From: Leptolyngbya sp. SIO1E4
GTDB lineage: Bacteria; Cyanobacteriota; Cyanobacteriia; Phormidesmidales; Phormidesmidaceae
Length of the DNA: 64,000 nt
NCBI GenBank assembly: GCA_010672825.2
Contig: JAAHFU020000003.1
Location: 496,001-560,000 of the forward strand
Direction of reading: 5' to 3'
Part shown: positions 1 through 9,517 of the stretch, piece by piece
How the letters are laid out: the number at the start of each line of letters is the position of its first letter
Position numbering within the stretch: the first letter of the stretch is position 1
Made by a program: the position numbers and the translations under genes
The notes under the pieces: model-generated
Databases searched by the model: none
What the model was told of the DNA's origin: nothing
What the model saw: only the letters and a program-made list of their open reading frames with translations

Positions 1-324
1 GGGGATATCTGGGTTGATAAGTACCGCATGAGTGGTTTTTGGGATACGCCTCTGGACAGTATTTTGCGGAATCTGGACAAAACTACCCTGCTGTTTACGG
101 GGGTGAATGTGGATCAGTGCGTGCTGTGCACCCTCCAAGATGCTAACTTTTTGGGCTACGACTGCATTTTGCTGCGCGACTGTGCTGCTACAACCTCGCC
201 AGATTATTGTTTTCAAGCCACTGTTTATAACGTGAATCAGTGTTTTGGCTTTGTGGCCGGTTCTGCAGAGCTGATGACGGCGATCGCTCAATCTACGAAT
301 GCTCAATCTGCGGATGCTCATTAA
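1..324 (+). CDS. isochorismatase-like cysteine hydrolase, C-terminal part
   Basis: The reading frame is already open at base 1 and ends with TAA at 322-324, so only the last 107 codons are present. The translation carries GVNVDQCVLCTLQDANF; Cys40 of the visible part sits in the position of the nucleophile of the isochorismatase/nicotinamidase-like superfamily, followed by the usual LGYDCILLRDCAATTS strand-turn-helix. Substrate cannot be deduced. The C-terminus (AQSTNAQSADAH) is encoded by a 15-bp tandem repeat that also contains the stop codon, so the natural end may have shifted. It lies 142 bp upstream of a FAD-linked oxidase on the same strand and may share its transcript. Confident in family, not in reaction. 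Confidence 0.85.
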   Translation, partial: GDIWVDKYRMSGFWDTPLDSILRNLDKTTLLFTGVNVDQCVLCTLQDANFLGYDCILLRDCAATTSPDYCFQATVYNVNQCFGFVAGSAELMTAIAQSTNAQSADAH

Positions 325-345
325 GCGACTGCTCATTAAGCAATG
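286..345 (+). repeat. four 15-bp tandem units across a stop codon
   Basis: Units at 286-300 (GCTCAATCTACGAAT), 301-315 (GCTCAATCTGCGGAT), 316-330 (GCTCATTAAGCGACT) and 331-345 (GCTCATTAAGCAATG). Units 1-2 resemble each other, as do units 3-4, and all begin GCTCA. The hydrolase stop codon TAA lies in unit 3 and an equivalent in-frame TAA lies in unit 4. Being a multiple of three, the unit can be gained or lost in frame. Confidence 0.85.
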
Positions 346-466
346 CCCGCTGCCTTGCCAGTCCGGACGAGGCTGTTGAGAGAACCGCTGGCGTGATTTA
401 TCCCGTGATCTGTGTCAAGGTTATTCATCACCGGCCTCACCCCTGCCCCCTCGATCTTTAATACCT

Positions 467-1837
467 ATGACGACAACGGCTGCATCATCCATCAACTGGG
501 AGGCTTTTATCGCGACCCTTGGCGACGTTGAGGTCATTCGCGATCGCACCCAGGTTGAAAAACTCTCGAAAGATTACTACTACTTCAGCCCCATTTTGCA
601 ACCCCAGCTCGCCGATAAAACGGCAGACCTGGTGGTGCGGCCCACCTCAGAGGCAGAGGTGGTGGCGGTGGCAAAAGCCTGTGTGGCAGCCCAGGTACCT
701 GTGACCGTCCGGGGGGCAGGCACGGGTAACTACGGGCAATGCATCCCCTTAGAAGGCGGGGTCATCCTCGATTTGAGTCGGATGAACGCGGTGAAATGGG
801 TGCGTCCAGGGCTGACATGTGTGGAGCCAGGGGCCAAGCTGTCGGCAATTGATAAAGTGACGCGCGCCCAGGGCTGGGAAATTCGCATGTATCCCTCCAC
901 CTATCGAACGGCAACGATTGGTGGCTTTATTGGTGGCGGCAGCGGCGGTGTGGGCTCAATCACCTATGGGCAACTGCGCGATCGCGGCAACCTAATCGCT
1001 GTTCGCGTGGTGACTCTGGAAGATGAACCTCGGGTCATTGAGCTGCGGGGAGATGATGTTCAGCAGGTCAACCACGCCTACGGTACCAACGGCATCATCA
1101 CCGAACTCGAAATCCCTTTAGGGCCCGCCTATCCCTGGGCGGAAGTCATCGTCACCTTTAACGACTTCATGACAGCAGCACGATTTGGGCAAGCGCTGGG
1201 CGATGCTGACGGCCTGATCAAAAAGCTCATCAGTATTCATGCAGCCCCGATTCCCAGCTACTTTGCTGCCCTAAAATCTGCGCTCCCAACGGGGTGCCAC
1301 GGTGCTTTAGTGATGGTGGCAGACCCCTCAATGGAGCTATTTGAGGCGCTTGTCCAAGAATTTGGCGGCACTATCACTTACTGCAAAACAGCCGAAGATG
1401 CCAGCAAAGGCACCACCCTGGCAGAATTCACCTGGAATCACACCACACTCCATGCCCGCAGCGTCGATCCCTCCCTGACCTATCTGCAAACGTTATTTCC
1501 CTACGATCCTGATCTGAAACTTGTGCAGCACATGTATGAGCACTTTGGGGATGAAGTGATGATGCACTTGGAATATTTGCGGATGAACAGTACGGTGGTG
1601 CCTGCAGCGCTGCAATTGGTGCGCTTCACCACAGCGGAACGCCTGCAGGAAATCATCCGCTATCACGAAGAAAACGGGGCGTTTATTGCCAACCCGCACA
1701 CGTATATTCTGGAAGATGGCGGCCGCAAAGTTATTGATACGACTCAAGTGGCGTTTAAGGCTCAGGTAGATCCCTATGGTCTGCTCAATCCAGGTAAGAT
1801 GCGGGGCTGGCTCGAGCGGCAAAATGCAGGGCGGTAG
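467..1837 (+). CDS. FAD-binding oxidoreductase (GlcD/PCMH type)
   Basis: 456 residues, the usual size for FAD-linked oxidases of the glycolate oxidase GlcD/VAO superfamily. The PCMH-type FAD domain covers about residues 55-240: VRPTSEAEVVAVAKAC, then the flavin-loop GAGTGNYGQCIPLEGGV near 82-98 and the glycine-rich GGFIGGGSGGVGSITYGQ near 152-170. The C-terminal cap ends with the family signature DPYGLLNPGKMRGW. The ATG at 467 is used; no strong Shine-Dalgarno is seen. The substrate is probably a 2-hydroxy acid or related small molecule, but nothing in the sequence fixes it. The upstream isochorismatase-like gene on the same strand suggests a shared catabolic role, which is inference. Confidence 0.85.
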   Translation: MTTTAASSINWEAFIATLGDVEVIRDRTQVEKLSKDYYYFSPILQPQLADKTADLVVRPTSEAEVVAVAKACVAAQVPVTVRGAGTGNYGQCIPLEGGVILDLSRMNAVKWVRPGLTCVEPGAKLSAIDKVTRAQGWEIRMYPSTYRTATIGGFIGGGSGGVGSITYGQLRDRGNLIAVRVVTLEDEPRVIELRGDDVQQVNHAYGTNGIITELEIPLGPAYPWAEVIVTFNDFMTAARFGQALGDADGLIKKLISIHAAPIPSYFAALKSALPTGCHGALVMVADPSMELFEALVQEFGGTITYCKTAEDASKGTTLAEFTWNHTTLHARSVDPSLTYLQTLFPYDPDLKLVQHMYEHFGDEVMMHLEYLRMNSTVVPAALQLVRFTTAERLQEIIRYHEENGAFIANPHTYILEDGGRKVIDTTQVAFKAQVDPYGLLNPGKMRGWLERQNAGR

Positions 1838-1875
1838 GGCCAGCACATTTGCTGCCCTGTGTGTGTGCCGGTAGC

Positions 1876-2823
1876 CTAGCGCAGGGCAGCGGCCTGGTCA
1901 GCCCATCGGGAAACCGGAATGCCACGATTCAAAACATCTGTCTGCTCACCCGTTGGCAGCGTTACATTTTCAAGAAGTTCCACGCTCCCCGTGTGCAGGC
2001 CCACGATGTAATATTCGCCATCTTCAAACAGCGCAAATAGGGGAGCCCCGGATGCGCCCGGATTGGTATCACAAGTATGGATGAGGCTACCGGCCAGGTC
2101 GCCTTCGGGGGCTACGAGTAAAACGCTACAGTCGGCACTGAGACCCGCGGTTTCACCCGGATCTCCCAACCCGCTCAGGGAAGCAGGGGGGAAGTCCCCT
2201 GAATAGCCTGCGACGCTAATTTTCCCGGCTGCTTCTGCCAGGGTCGTTTCATCGGTAAAATCGACCGTGCGCCAGCCTAAATAGCCATAGCGTTCACCCA
2301 GGGGCTGATCCAGCGTGAGCAGGGCCCAATCTTCGGTTTGGTTACCCGTGAAGGGGCTATCACCATAGTCATAGGCCACCACCTGACCAACCTCTTCAGA
2401 TTGCCCTTGAATCACGTTGGGCCGAAAGACCAGGGTTAACTGAGTGGGCTCATCGGTTGCTTCATCAATGAGACAGTGGGCATTGGTCAGTACTAAGCTA
2501 GGGCCAATTAACGTACCGGTACAAGACCCTAAAACAGTGCCTTCTGCATCCAGCCAATCTACCCGCCCGATCGCCGACCAGGGATATTGACGACTCAGCA
2601 CCGGGGTCCGGTTGTCTTCATTGACGATCGCGCGAATGGGGCCATCTACTGGCCGATTAGAGGGAACCTGACCCTCTGGGACATAGGCTGTGCCGCCGAT
2701 TTCAGCCTCAGGCAGCGCGATCGGCTCCACCCTGACTTCGTGGGGGCGCTGGGCCAGTAGTGGGGGGGTTAAGACCGTCGTTAGCAGGCCAAGGATTACC
2801 AGAGAAAACCAGCGATGAATCAT
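1876..2823 (-). CDS. secreted trypsin/V8-like serine protease
   Basis: 315 residues from the ATG at 2823. The open frame extends upstream to 2916, but 2823 gives an N-terminus MIHRWFSLVILGLLTTVLT followed by PPLLAQ, a good signal peptide, so this start is chosen. The catalytic triad of a chymotrypsin-fold protease is readable: His in LTNAHCLID, Asp in EDWALLTLD, and Ser (about residue 258) in NPGASGAPLF. The overall pattern (SAIGRVDWLD, GSCTGTLIGPSLVLTNAHC) matches extracellular Glu-specific V8-like proteases. Expected periplasmic or secreted. Convergent with the FAD oxidase (38 bp between stops) and divergent from the cyclase gene. Confidence 0.9.
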   Translation of the reverse strand: MIHRWFSLVILGLLTTVLTPPLLAQRPHEVRVEPIALPEAEIGGTAYVPEGQVPSNRPVDGPIRAIVNEDNRTPVLSRQYPWSAIGRVDWLDAEGTVLGSCTGTLIGPSLVLTNAHCLIDEATDEPTQLTLVFRPNVIQGQSEEVGQVVAYDYGDSPFTGNQTEDWALLTLDQPLGERYGYLGWRTVDFTDETTLAEAAGKISVAGYSGDFPPASLSGLGDPGETAGLSADCSVLLVAPEGDLAGSLIHTCDTNPGASGAPLFALFEDGEYYIVGLHTGSVELLENVTLPTGEQTDVLNRGIPVSRWADQAAALR

Positions 2824-3290
2824 AACTTTGATAGATCTCGCAACGGAGTTGGGTGAACCTGGGAAAACCGGGAAAACATTTTCTTCAAAATGCCCAACTT
2901 TCCCGAAATAACCCATTACTTGTGGGAACTTATACGGAGGTCTTGTCCAATCTATTAAAAAAAATTGAAGTGATTGTGACTTTACTTGTGCAGGTAGCTT
3001 TTGCTACCCTTCCTGGCGATAGACTTTTGATAGGAATAGGTGCTGGGGTGCAGAACCATCGTCGACACTGCTGGGAGCGATACAGAGTGCTGTTTTACTG
3101 AAATCCATCTTGTCATTCTGAAGTCATTACATAACCTTGTCTAAAGACCCGTAACGGTTAAATCCATCGACGGGCCTTTCAGACCATCGAGATCTCTCTT
3201 TCAGGGTTAACGCTATTTTCTCCTTTCGCCCTTCAGCAGGCCAGGATTGCTGAATGCTCCCACAGCCTGTATCCTTCACCCCTGCGGTCT
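2824..3290. other. 467-bp divergent intergenic region
   Basis: This separates the protease (minus strand) from the cyclase (plus strand) and so should hold both promoters. The short plus-strand open frame at 2853-3101 has no recognisable features, no coding-like composition and no conserved motif, and I do not count it as a gene. I see no strong hairpin or repeat. Confidence 0.5.
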
Positions 3291-6200
3291 ATGACTTGTT
3301 CAGTCGTTGCAAGTACGCTTAAAAGCTATGTCTCATCATTGCTTGTTGAGCAAACCCTCAAGGCTTCTCAGCAAGGCCAAGACATCCGCTTAGATAAGCA
3401 AACGGCCACCGTTCTCTTCGCGGATGTTTCTGGCTTTACGGCGTTGACTGAACGGTTTGTTCAGCAAGGGCCGGTTGGGGTTGAAAAGCTCACCGAATAT
3501 CTCAACACCTATTTGGGTGAGCTGATCGCATTGGTTAGAGCCCATGGCGGGGACGTCATTAAGTTTGCAGGTGATGCTCTCCTCTGCTTATGGTCTACAA
3601 CGGTGCACCAGGAGCCGTTAGAGATTGTGACCCAGCGGGCGGCTCAATGTGCCCTAGCGATGCAGGCACAGCTCAGTCAGTCCGCCATCCTAGATGGTAA
3701 GCCCCTCTCGTTACGGATCGGGCTAGGCACGGGCGAAGTCTTAATTGCGCTGGTAGGGTCCCCGGCTGGGCCACGAGAGATGATTGTGGGGGGATCGCCC
3801 CTGGGGGAAATGGGAATCGCTGAAAGCCTTGCCCGACCCGGTGAAGTCGTTCTGGCCAGGAGAACCTGGGAACTCCTTAAAGCGCGGAGTCAGGGAACTG
3901 AAATAGCCGCTGAGGCAGTTCGCTTAGATGCCCTGCATCAGTCCTTCCCTCTAGTGCCGGCCCCTGGACTTAATATCCAGGCAGATCAGGCAACTCTCTT
4001 ACTCGCCTATTTGCCCAAGCTGATTCAAGATCACCTGCAAACTGAGCAGGATCAATGGCTGGCGGAACTGCGGCGGATCACGGTGATTTTTGTCAATCTG
4101 CCTGACCTCGATTACGAGGTTGCTGACATCCTGCCGTTGCTGCAGCGAATTATGGCTGGGCTACAAATGGTTCTGCAGCAGTATGAGGGGGTGCTGAACA
4201 AATTTCTGGTAGACGATAAGGGCAGCATCATTGTGATGGGGTTTGGTCTGCCGCCCTATGCCCATGAGGACGATGCCATTCGGGGGGTGCAGGCGGCGAT
4301 CGCCCTCCGGGCTCAGCTGCTGCAGCTAGGGCTCCAGCCACGCATTGGCATCACGACAGGACGGGTTTATTGCGGGGCAATAGGCGGTGACCTGCGGCGG
4401 GAGTATACCGTCCTGGGGGATACTGTCAACCTGGCTGCCCGGTTAATGCAGGCCAGCCAGCAGGATATTCTCTGCGATCAGACCACCTATCTAGCCACGC
4501 GATCGCACCTGATGCTTGAATCGCTGCCTGCCATTGGGGTTAAAGGTAAAACAGCCCCCATTACGGTGTATCGCCCCACAGAAGACGGGATTCTCAGTAA
4601 CTCACTCCAGCTGCAGGCACTCAGTGTTAAATCTTATACTTCAACACAAACGGAGATGATTGGGCGGTTGGCCCAGCAACAAACTCTGAAGAAAAAACTG
4701 CAGCAGCTGCAACAAGGCCAAGGAGCCGTTGTGCTGCTGAAGGGCGAGCCTGGCATTGGCAAGTCCCGATTATTGGCAGAATTTTTTAAGCAGGCCCAAC
4801 CGTCGGGGGCGCAGTTATTGGCCGGGGCCGGGGCGGCGATTGTTAAGAACCAGCCTTACCATGCCTGGTCTCCCATCCTGACGCGCCTCGTCAAATTTAA
4901 TCTGGTGGCCTCTTCAGAACAGCAGCAGCAGCAGTTTCTAGACTGGCTCAGCACCCAATCCGAAACAGTTCGCCAGCAGGCCCCTCTGCTGAACCCCATG
5001 CTGCCGTTTGATTGGCCCGATAATGATGAGACCCGTCCCCTCACAGGTCAGGCGCGATCGCAGGCAACCCGCAGCTTGATGGTGGAACTCCTGCAGCATG
5101 TTGGGGAAACCACGCCCACCGCGCTGGTGCTAGACGATGCCCACTGGATGGACTCGGCTTCCTGGGCCGTTCTCTTAGCGCTGAGCCAGGCAGGCAGTTC
5201 TCTCTTGATCGTCATTGCCACGCGGCCCCTCAGCAGTGCCTTTGGGGAGTATGCGCAACTGCTTGAGCTACCTGGGTTAGCGCAACTGCCCCTAGAGCCG
5301 CTGTCTACCCAAGAAACGTTAACCCTGGTTCGTCAACGCCTCGGGGTTAAGACCCTCCCCAACCCGGTTGCCAAACTCATTCGTAAAGCCCAGGGAAATC
5401 CTTTATTTTGTGAAGAACTGGCCTACTCTCTACGGGATAGGGGCCTCATTCACATTGCCGAGAACGAGTGCCATCTGGCCCCAGATGTAACAGACTTCGA
5501 CACGATTTCTATCCCCGATACGATTGAAGGCATCGTCACCAGCCGGATTGCTCGCCTGACGCCTGGGCAGCAGCTGACCTTGAAAGTCGCGAGCGTGATT
5601 GGCCGAGTCTTCCCTTACAACATCTTGCATGAGGTGTATCCACTGGTAACTGATAAAAGCCAGCTGCTGGATCATCTCAAAACTTTAGAATCCCTGAACC
5701 TCACTTACTTACACAACCCAGAGCCGGAACTGGCCCATTCCTTTAAACACTTCACCACCCAGGAAGTGGCTTACAATCTGATGCTCTTTGCCCAGCGGCG
5801 TCAGCTACATCAGATGACGGCTCAGTGGTATGAGCAGACCTACCCTCATCAGTTAGAGCCGTTCTATTCCCTCTTAGCTCACCACTGGAGTCGGGCAGAC
5901 AATCCTCACAAAGCCATCGAGTACTTTGAAAAAGCTGGCAGGCAAGCCGTCTATGAAGATGCTAATGCTGAGGCGGTCAATTTCTTTAACGCCGCCCTAG
6001 AGTGGCTATTAGGGCTGCCGGAAACGGCGGCCCGGCAGGCAAAAGAGCTGCAGCTGCGGATTGCCCTGGGGGCACCTTTGACGGCCAATAAAGGCTACGG
6101 CGCTCCAGAAATTGTCCAGACCTTCACCCGAGCCCGCCAGTTGGCTCAACACCTGGGAGAAACGCCGGATTTCTTCCCCATGCTGTGGGGGCTGTTTGCG

Positions 6201-7232
6201 GCCCATATTGGCCAGGCTGATTTGAACACTGCCGGGGAGTTAGCGCAGCAGCTTTTAGAACTGGCAGAAAGCTCGCAAGACGCCAGGTTTCTGGTGCCGG
6301 CCTGTCAGGCGATGGGGGCTGTTTATTGCTTTCAAGGCAGATTTGCTGAGGCGCGATCGCAGCTTGAACGGGGGGTTGCAGCCTATGACCCCGACCTGCA
6401 CGACGATTTGACTTTTACCTACGGACAAAACCCTGGCATTGCTTGCATCAGCCTACTATCGACGGTGCTTTGGCTGCTGGGTGAGCGTGAACCGGCGCTC
6501 CAGGCGGGCCAGGCAGCCCAGGTCAGGGCCCAGGAGGCTCACCATCCCTTTACTCTGTCATTAATCAGTATTTACAACACGTGTCTGCATCAATATCAGC
6601 AAGATGCCCAAGCAACGCTGGAGCAGGCTGAATTCACCCGCAGGCTCTCTGAGCAAATGGGGTTTGCCCTCTGGTTACCCCTGACTGAAATTTTAGAAGG
6701 GTGGGCTCAGCAACAGCTGGGGCAACCAGAGGATGGATTGGCCCAGATGCAGCAGGGCCTATCGCGCTATCTACAGATGGAGCACAAGCTTGAAAAGCCC
6801 TATTACATGATGCTAGTCGTGAGCGGATATTTGCAGGCTGGCCAAGGCGCTGCAGGATTAGATCTCGTCAACCAAGTGATTGCCCTGTCGGAAGCAACGG
6901 GGGTGCATTACTGGCTGGCTGAGCTTTATCGCCTCAAGGGAGAACTGCTGCAGCTAACCACAAAGGACGACTCAGCGGTGGAATCTTGCTTGGCGCGAGC
7001 GTTGGCGATCGCCCAGCAACAGCAGGCAAAATTCCTTGAAGAGCAAGCTCAGCTGAGCCTGACTCGGTTTCACCTTCGGCAAGACCCCCTTCGACAGGAT
7101 CCCCTTCGGCAAGACCCCCTCAACGAGGCAAAAGGCTTATTGACCCGAATTGATTTGAAAGCTGAAGGAGAGTTTAACAAAGTGGCCTGGAAAGAGTCAG
7201 AGCCATTAACGTTGGACTTGAATTTTGAATAA
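3291..7232 (+). CDS. soluble-adenylyl-cyclase-like protein with AAA ATPase and TPR-like repeats
   Basis: 1313 residues. The first class III cyclase domain (about 30-175) has both metal-binding aspartates: D45 in LFADVSGFT and D95 in KFAGDALL. It lacks the transition-state Asn/Arg, having GGSPLGEMGIAE instead. The second (about 260-400) lacks the metal aspartates (IFVNLPDLD; FLVDDKGSI) but supplies N380 and R384 in YTVLGDTVNLAARL, plus K304 and T373 at the adenine-contact positions. This split matches mammalian sAC (ADCY10), with one active site at the C1/C2 interface, so cAMP synthesis is predicted. Residues 455-750 form an AAA/NACHT-like ATPase: Walker A GEPGIGKS (near 485) and Walker B ALVLDDAHWMD. 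The rest is alpha-helical TPR-like sequence. It is the first gene of a run with two carotenoid oxygenases 11 nt downstream. sAC relatives are bicarbonate-stimulated; that is unproven here. Confidence 0.9.
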   Translation: MTCSVVASTLKSYVSSLLVEQTLKASQQGQDIRLDKQTATVLFADVSGFTALTERFVQQGPVGVEKLTEYLNTYLGELIALVRAHGGDVIKFAGDALLCLWSTTVHQEPLEIVTQRAAQCALAMQAQLSQSAILDGKPLSLRIGLGTGEVLIALVGSPAGPREMIVGGSPLGEMGIAESLARPGEVVLARRTWELLKARSQGTEIAAEAVRLDALHQSFPLVPAPGLNIQADQATLLLAYLPKLIQDHLQTEQDQWLAELRRITVIFVNLPDLDYEVADILPLLQRIMAGLQMVLQQYEGVLNKFLVDDKGSIIVMGFGLPPYAHEDDAIRGVQAAIALRAQLLQLGLQPRIGITTGRVYCGAIGGDLRREYTVLGDTVNLAARLMQASQQDILCDQTTYLATRSHLMLESLPAIGVKGKTAPITVYRPTEDGILSNSLQLQALSVKSYTSTQTEMIGRLAQQQTLKKKLQQLQQGQGAVVLLKGEPGIGKSRLLAEFFKQAQPSGAQLLAGAGAAIVKNQPYHAWSPILTRLVKFNLVASSEQQQQQFLDWLSTQSETVRQQAPLLNPMLPFDWPDNDETRPLTGQARSQATRSLMVELLQHVGETTPTALVLDDAHWMDSASWAVLLALSQAGSSLLIVIATRPLSSAFGEYAQLLELPGLAQLPLEPLSTQETLTLVRQRLGVKTLPNPVAKLIRKAQGNPLFCEELAYSLRDRGLIHIAENECHLAPDVTDFDTISIPDTIEGIVTSRIARLTPGQQLTLKVASVIGRVFPYNILHEVYPLVTDKSQLLDHLKTLESLNLTYLHNPEPELAHSFKHFTTQEVAYNLMLFAQRRQLHQMTAQWYEQTYPHQLEPFYSLLAHHWSRADNPHKAIEYFEKAGRQAVYEDANAEAVNFFNAALEWLLGLPETAARQAKELQLRIALGAPLTANKGYGAPEIVQTFTRARQLAQHLGETPDFFPMLWGLFAAHIGQADLNTAGELAQQLLELAESSQDARFLVPACQAMGAVYCFQGRFAEARSQLERGVAAYDPDLHDDLTFTYGQNPGIACISLLSTVLWLLGEREPALQAGQAAQVRAQEAHHPFTLSLISIYNTCLHQYQQDAQATLEQAEFTRRLSEQMGFALWLPLTEILEGWAQQQLGQPEDGLAQMQQGLSRYLQMEHKLEKPYYMMLVVSGYLQAGQGAAGLDLVNQVIALSEATGVHYWLAELYRLKGELLQLTTKDDSAVESCLARALAIAQQQQAKFLEEQAQLSLTRFHLRQDPLRQDPLRQDPLNEAKGLLTRIDLKAEGEFNKVAWKESEPLTLDLNFE
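7074..7118 (+). repeat. three 15-bp tandem units in the cyclase C-terminus
   Basis: CTTCGGCAAGACCCC at 7074-7088 and 7104-7118 are identical; the middle unit CTTCGACAGGATCCC (7089-7103) differs at three positions. In frame they encode three copies of LRQDP near the C-terminus of the cyclase/ATPase protein. The repeat lies after the recognisable helical domain. Confidence 0.9.
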
Positions 7233-7243
7233 TTCATAGATGG

Positions 7244-9496
7244 GTGCCCAGGCTAGCTCCGCTGTTTTCTTACCCCCCAAAAACCGTGAAGACGACTGCT
7301 CCTGACGCAACGACATCCCCCTCTGCTACCGACTTTCCCAAATCTGTTTTATCGGTGAGCCGCCAAGAATTAGACCAGATTTCTCTCACCGTTAAAAAAG
7401 GAGATACCGACGAAGAAACGACCTTAGAGCCAGGGCTGCATGGCTATGTTTTTATGGTGGGCCCAGCTGGTTCAGTGGATTCGCCGCTGATCAATGCGGC
7501 CAAAAAAATTATTCAACCCACCCAAGACGGGTTTACGCCGCTGTACAACGGGGACGGGTTGGTGCAGCGCATTGGCTTTGAGAATGGGCAGGCTCGCCTG
7601 ACCACTAAAATCGCCCGCACCCCCAGTTATCTGGCGGATGAACTGTCCCACATTGAATACCCCTCGCTTAAGTTCAACAATTTAGGCATTACTCGGGCTT
7701 CAAAACTCGGAGTCACGACCCAGTTAAGTGTGACCCTCACCCCCTTTCGCTTCTCTGAGACCGATCCTTATCGGCTGTTGTTAAGCGTGGATATGGGGCG
7801 CCCCTATGAGATTAATCCGGAAACGCTGGCGCTCATGGGGCCGGTGGGCTATTTAGAAGGGGCGAAAAGCCCCGCAGAGTTCACCTGGAAAGGCATTAAT
7901 CCACTCGTTTCCTGGCTGATGAAAGTGCCGTTTGGCCTAACCATGAGCTCAGCCCATCCCAGCTTTGACTTTAATACTGGGGAATTGTTCACCACAAATC
8001 TAGGCCGTTCCCTCTCAAGCTTCACTCCCTGGTTACGGCAGTTTTCTAGCCGCTTTCCGGGGGTTGCCAAGGGCCTCTCAAGTCGGGCCAAACCCAAACA
8101 TTCTGGCGTATTGTCGTGGCTGATTCGGCAGGTTCTCAGACTCATTGAGGCAATCGCAGGGTTAGTGCTGAATTTTGGCGATCGCGTTGAGCTGATCCGC
8201 TGGCGCGGCGATGACCACTTTGACCGCTGGAAAGTTGTCTTAAGCGACGGCAAACCCCTTAAGATTCAGCAGACTTTGCACCAGCTTTGGGCCACTCAAC
8301 ACCACATTGTGCTGCTCGATACCGCCTTCAAAATCTCTGCCGATCAGCTACTGCCCTTCGAACGTTCGGTCTTGATTGAAGAGGTGGAAAAGCTCTTTCG
8401 CGATTTGACCGATGAGCCCCAGCTGGCCGACACCCTGATTTATATCATCCGCCGCGATCAGCTAGATCAGGCCCTCTCAACGAAGTCTCCGACCGTCACG
8501 GCCCAATCATTTACCGTGTCCCGCGAGACAGCCCACTACATTGTGGACTATGACGACAGCGAGGGGATTGTGCTGCACACAGTTCATAGCTGCGCCACTG
8601 ATGCCTCGGAAACCATTCGTAAGTTTGACACTACCGCCTACAGCGATGCCGCCGATGGCCCCCAGATCGATCCCCGAATGCGCCGTCTTTCAGGGATGCT
8701 GACGGACGGCACCGATATTGACTGGATTGGCAGCTATGTCATTGATCCCGCGCAAAATCGCATTAAACCTTGCCTGGTTCAGCCAGACTATGCCTGGGGC
8801 AATCCGGTCTATGCCTATCGCGATATGACCCTCAAGCAGCCCGATCATCTCGACGATATTTACTGGATTTTCTTTGGGGCCTGGGAAGAGTTGCTGACTG
8901 AGCATGTCACAGAGCTTTACCAGGACTACCCCCATCGCCAGATTCAAATTAAAGGCCCTGATCCAGACAAAACAGTTATGGGCATTACCCGTGCGGGGCG
9001 GGCAACCACCCTGTGTCGAGTGCACATTGATCGTCGCCAAACCGAACAGCAGGGGCTAGAACTGCAGCTCACCACCCCGGATGCCTATGCTTTCCCGGCG
9101 GGGCACTTTGCCAATTCCCCTCAGTTTATTCCCCGCCAGGGGGGGACAGGGGGGCCAACAGATGGCTATCTCATCTGTGTGGTGCTGTTCCAAACACCGG
9201 GGGCGCCTGAGCCCGATAGCAGCGAGTTTTGGATCTTTGACGCCGCGAATTTGCAGGCGGGGCCTCAATATCGGCTGTGCAGCGATCAGATCAAAATGGG
9301 CTTTACGATTCACACGACTTGGCTGCCCGAGGTGATCGCGCCTCCCGCTTCTAGCTACAGCATTCAGGATGATTTTGAGCCCACGGTGGCGGCCATGGTG
9401 GCCAAGTACGAAAGATCGCGATCGCCCGAAAAACAGCAGCTAGCCCAAGACATTCGTTCCCTGTTTGATGCCGTATATGCCCGATTTGGCCAATAG
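7244..9496 (+). CDS. carotenoid oxygenase family protein, extended (copy 1)
   Basis: 750 residues from GTG 7244, 11 nt after the cyclase stop. A later start is possible, since the first ~30 residues look unstructured. The seven-bladed propeller family of carotenoid/stilbene cleavage oxygenases is recognised by PLYNGDGLVQRIGFENGQA and by four well-spaced histidines suited to a ferrous centre: H238 (SSAHPSFDF), H346 (LHQLW), H448 (LHTVHSC) and H690 (IHTTWLP). At 750 residues it is well above the usual ~480-550. Extra length includes a hydrophobic, helical insertion at about 258-310 (VLSWLIRQVLRLIEAIAGL), which could be a membrane-contact patch. Substrate unknown (carotenoid, apocarotenoid or stilbene-like). 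The paralogue follows directly. Confidence 0.85.
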   Translation: MPRLAPLFSYPPKTVKTTAPDATTSPSATDFPKSVLSVSRQELDQISLTVKKGDTDEETTLEPGLHGYVFMVGPAGSVDSPLINAAKKIIQPTQDGFTPLYNGDGLVQRIGFENGQARLTTKIARTPSYLADELSHIEYPSLKFNNLGITRASKLGVTTQLSVTLTPFRFSETDPYRLLLSVDMGRPYEINPETLALMGPVGYLEGAKSPAEFTWKGINPLVSWLMKVPFGLTMSSAHPSFDFNTGELFTTNLGRSLSSFTPWLRQFSSRFPGVAKGLSSRAKPKHSGVLSWLIRQVLRLIEAIAGLVLNFGDRVELIRWRGDDHFDRWKVVLSDGKPLKIQQTLHQLWATQHHIVLLDTAFKISADQLLPFERSVLIEEVEKLFRDLTDEPQLADTLIYIIRRDQLDQALSTKSPTVTAQSFTVSRETAHYIVDYDDSEGIVLHTVHSCATDASETIRKFDTTAYSDAADGPQIDPRMRRLSGMLTDGTDIDWIGSYVIDPAQNRIKPCLVQPDYAWGNPVYAYRDMTLKQPDHLDDIYWIFFGAWEELLTEHVTELYQDYPHRQIQIKGPDPDKTVMGITRAGRATTLCRVHIDRRQTEQQGLELQLTTPDAYAFPAGHFANSPQFIPRQGGTGGPTDGYLICVVLFQTPGAPEPDSSEFWIFDAANLQAGPQYRLCSDQIKMGFTIHTTWLPEVIAPPASSYSIQDDFEPTVAAMVAKYERSRSPEKQQLAQDIRSLFDAVYARFGQ

Positions 9497-9517
9497 CAAT
9501 TTCCCAGGAGAAAGGCT

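Noticed and set aside
2853-3101. 82-codon plus-strand frame in the protease/cyclase gap
   Set aside because: No ribosome site, no recognisable motif and non-coding-like composition.
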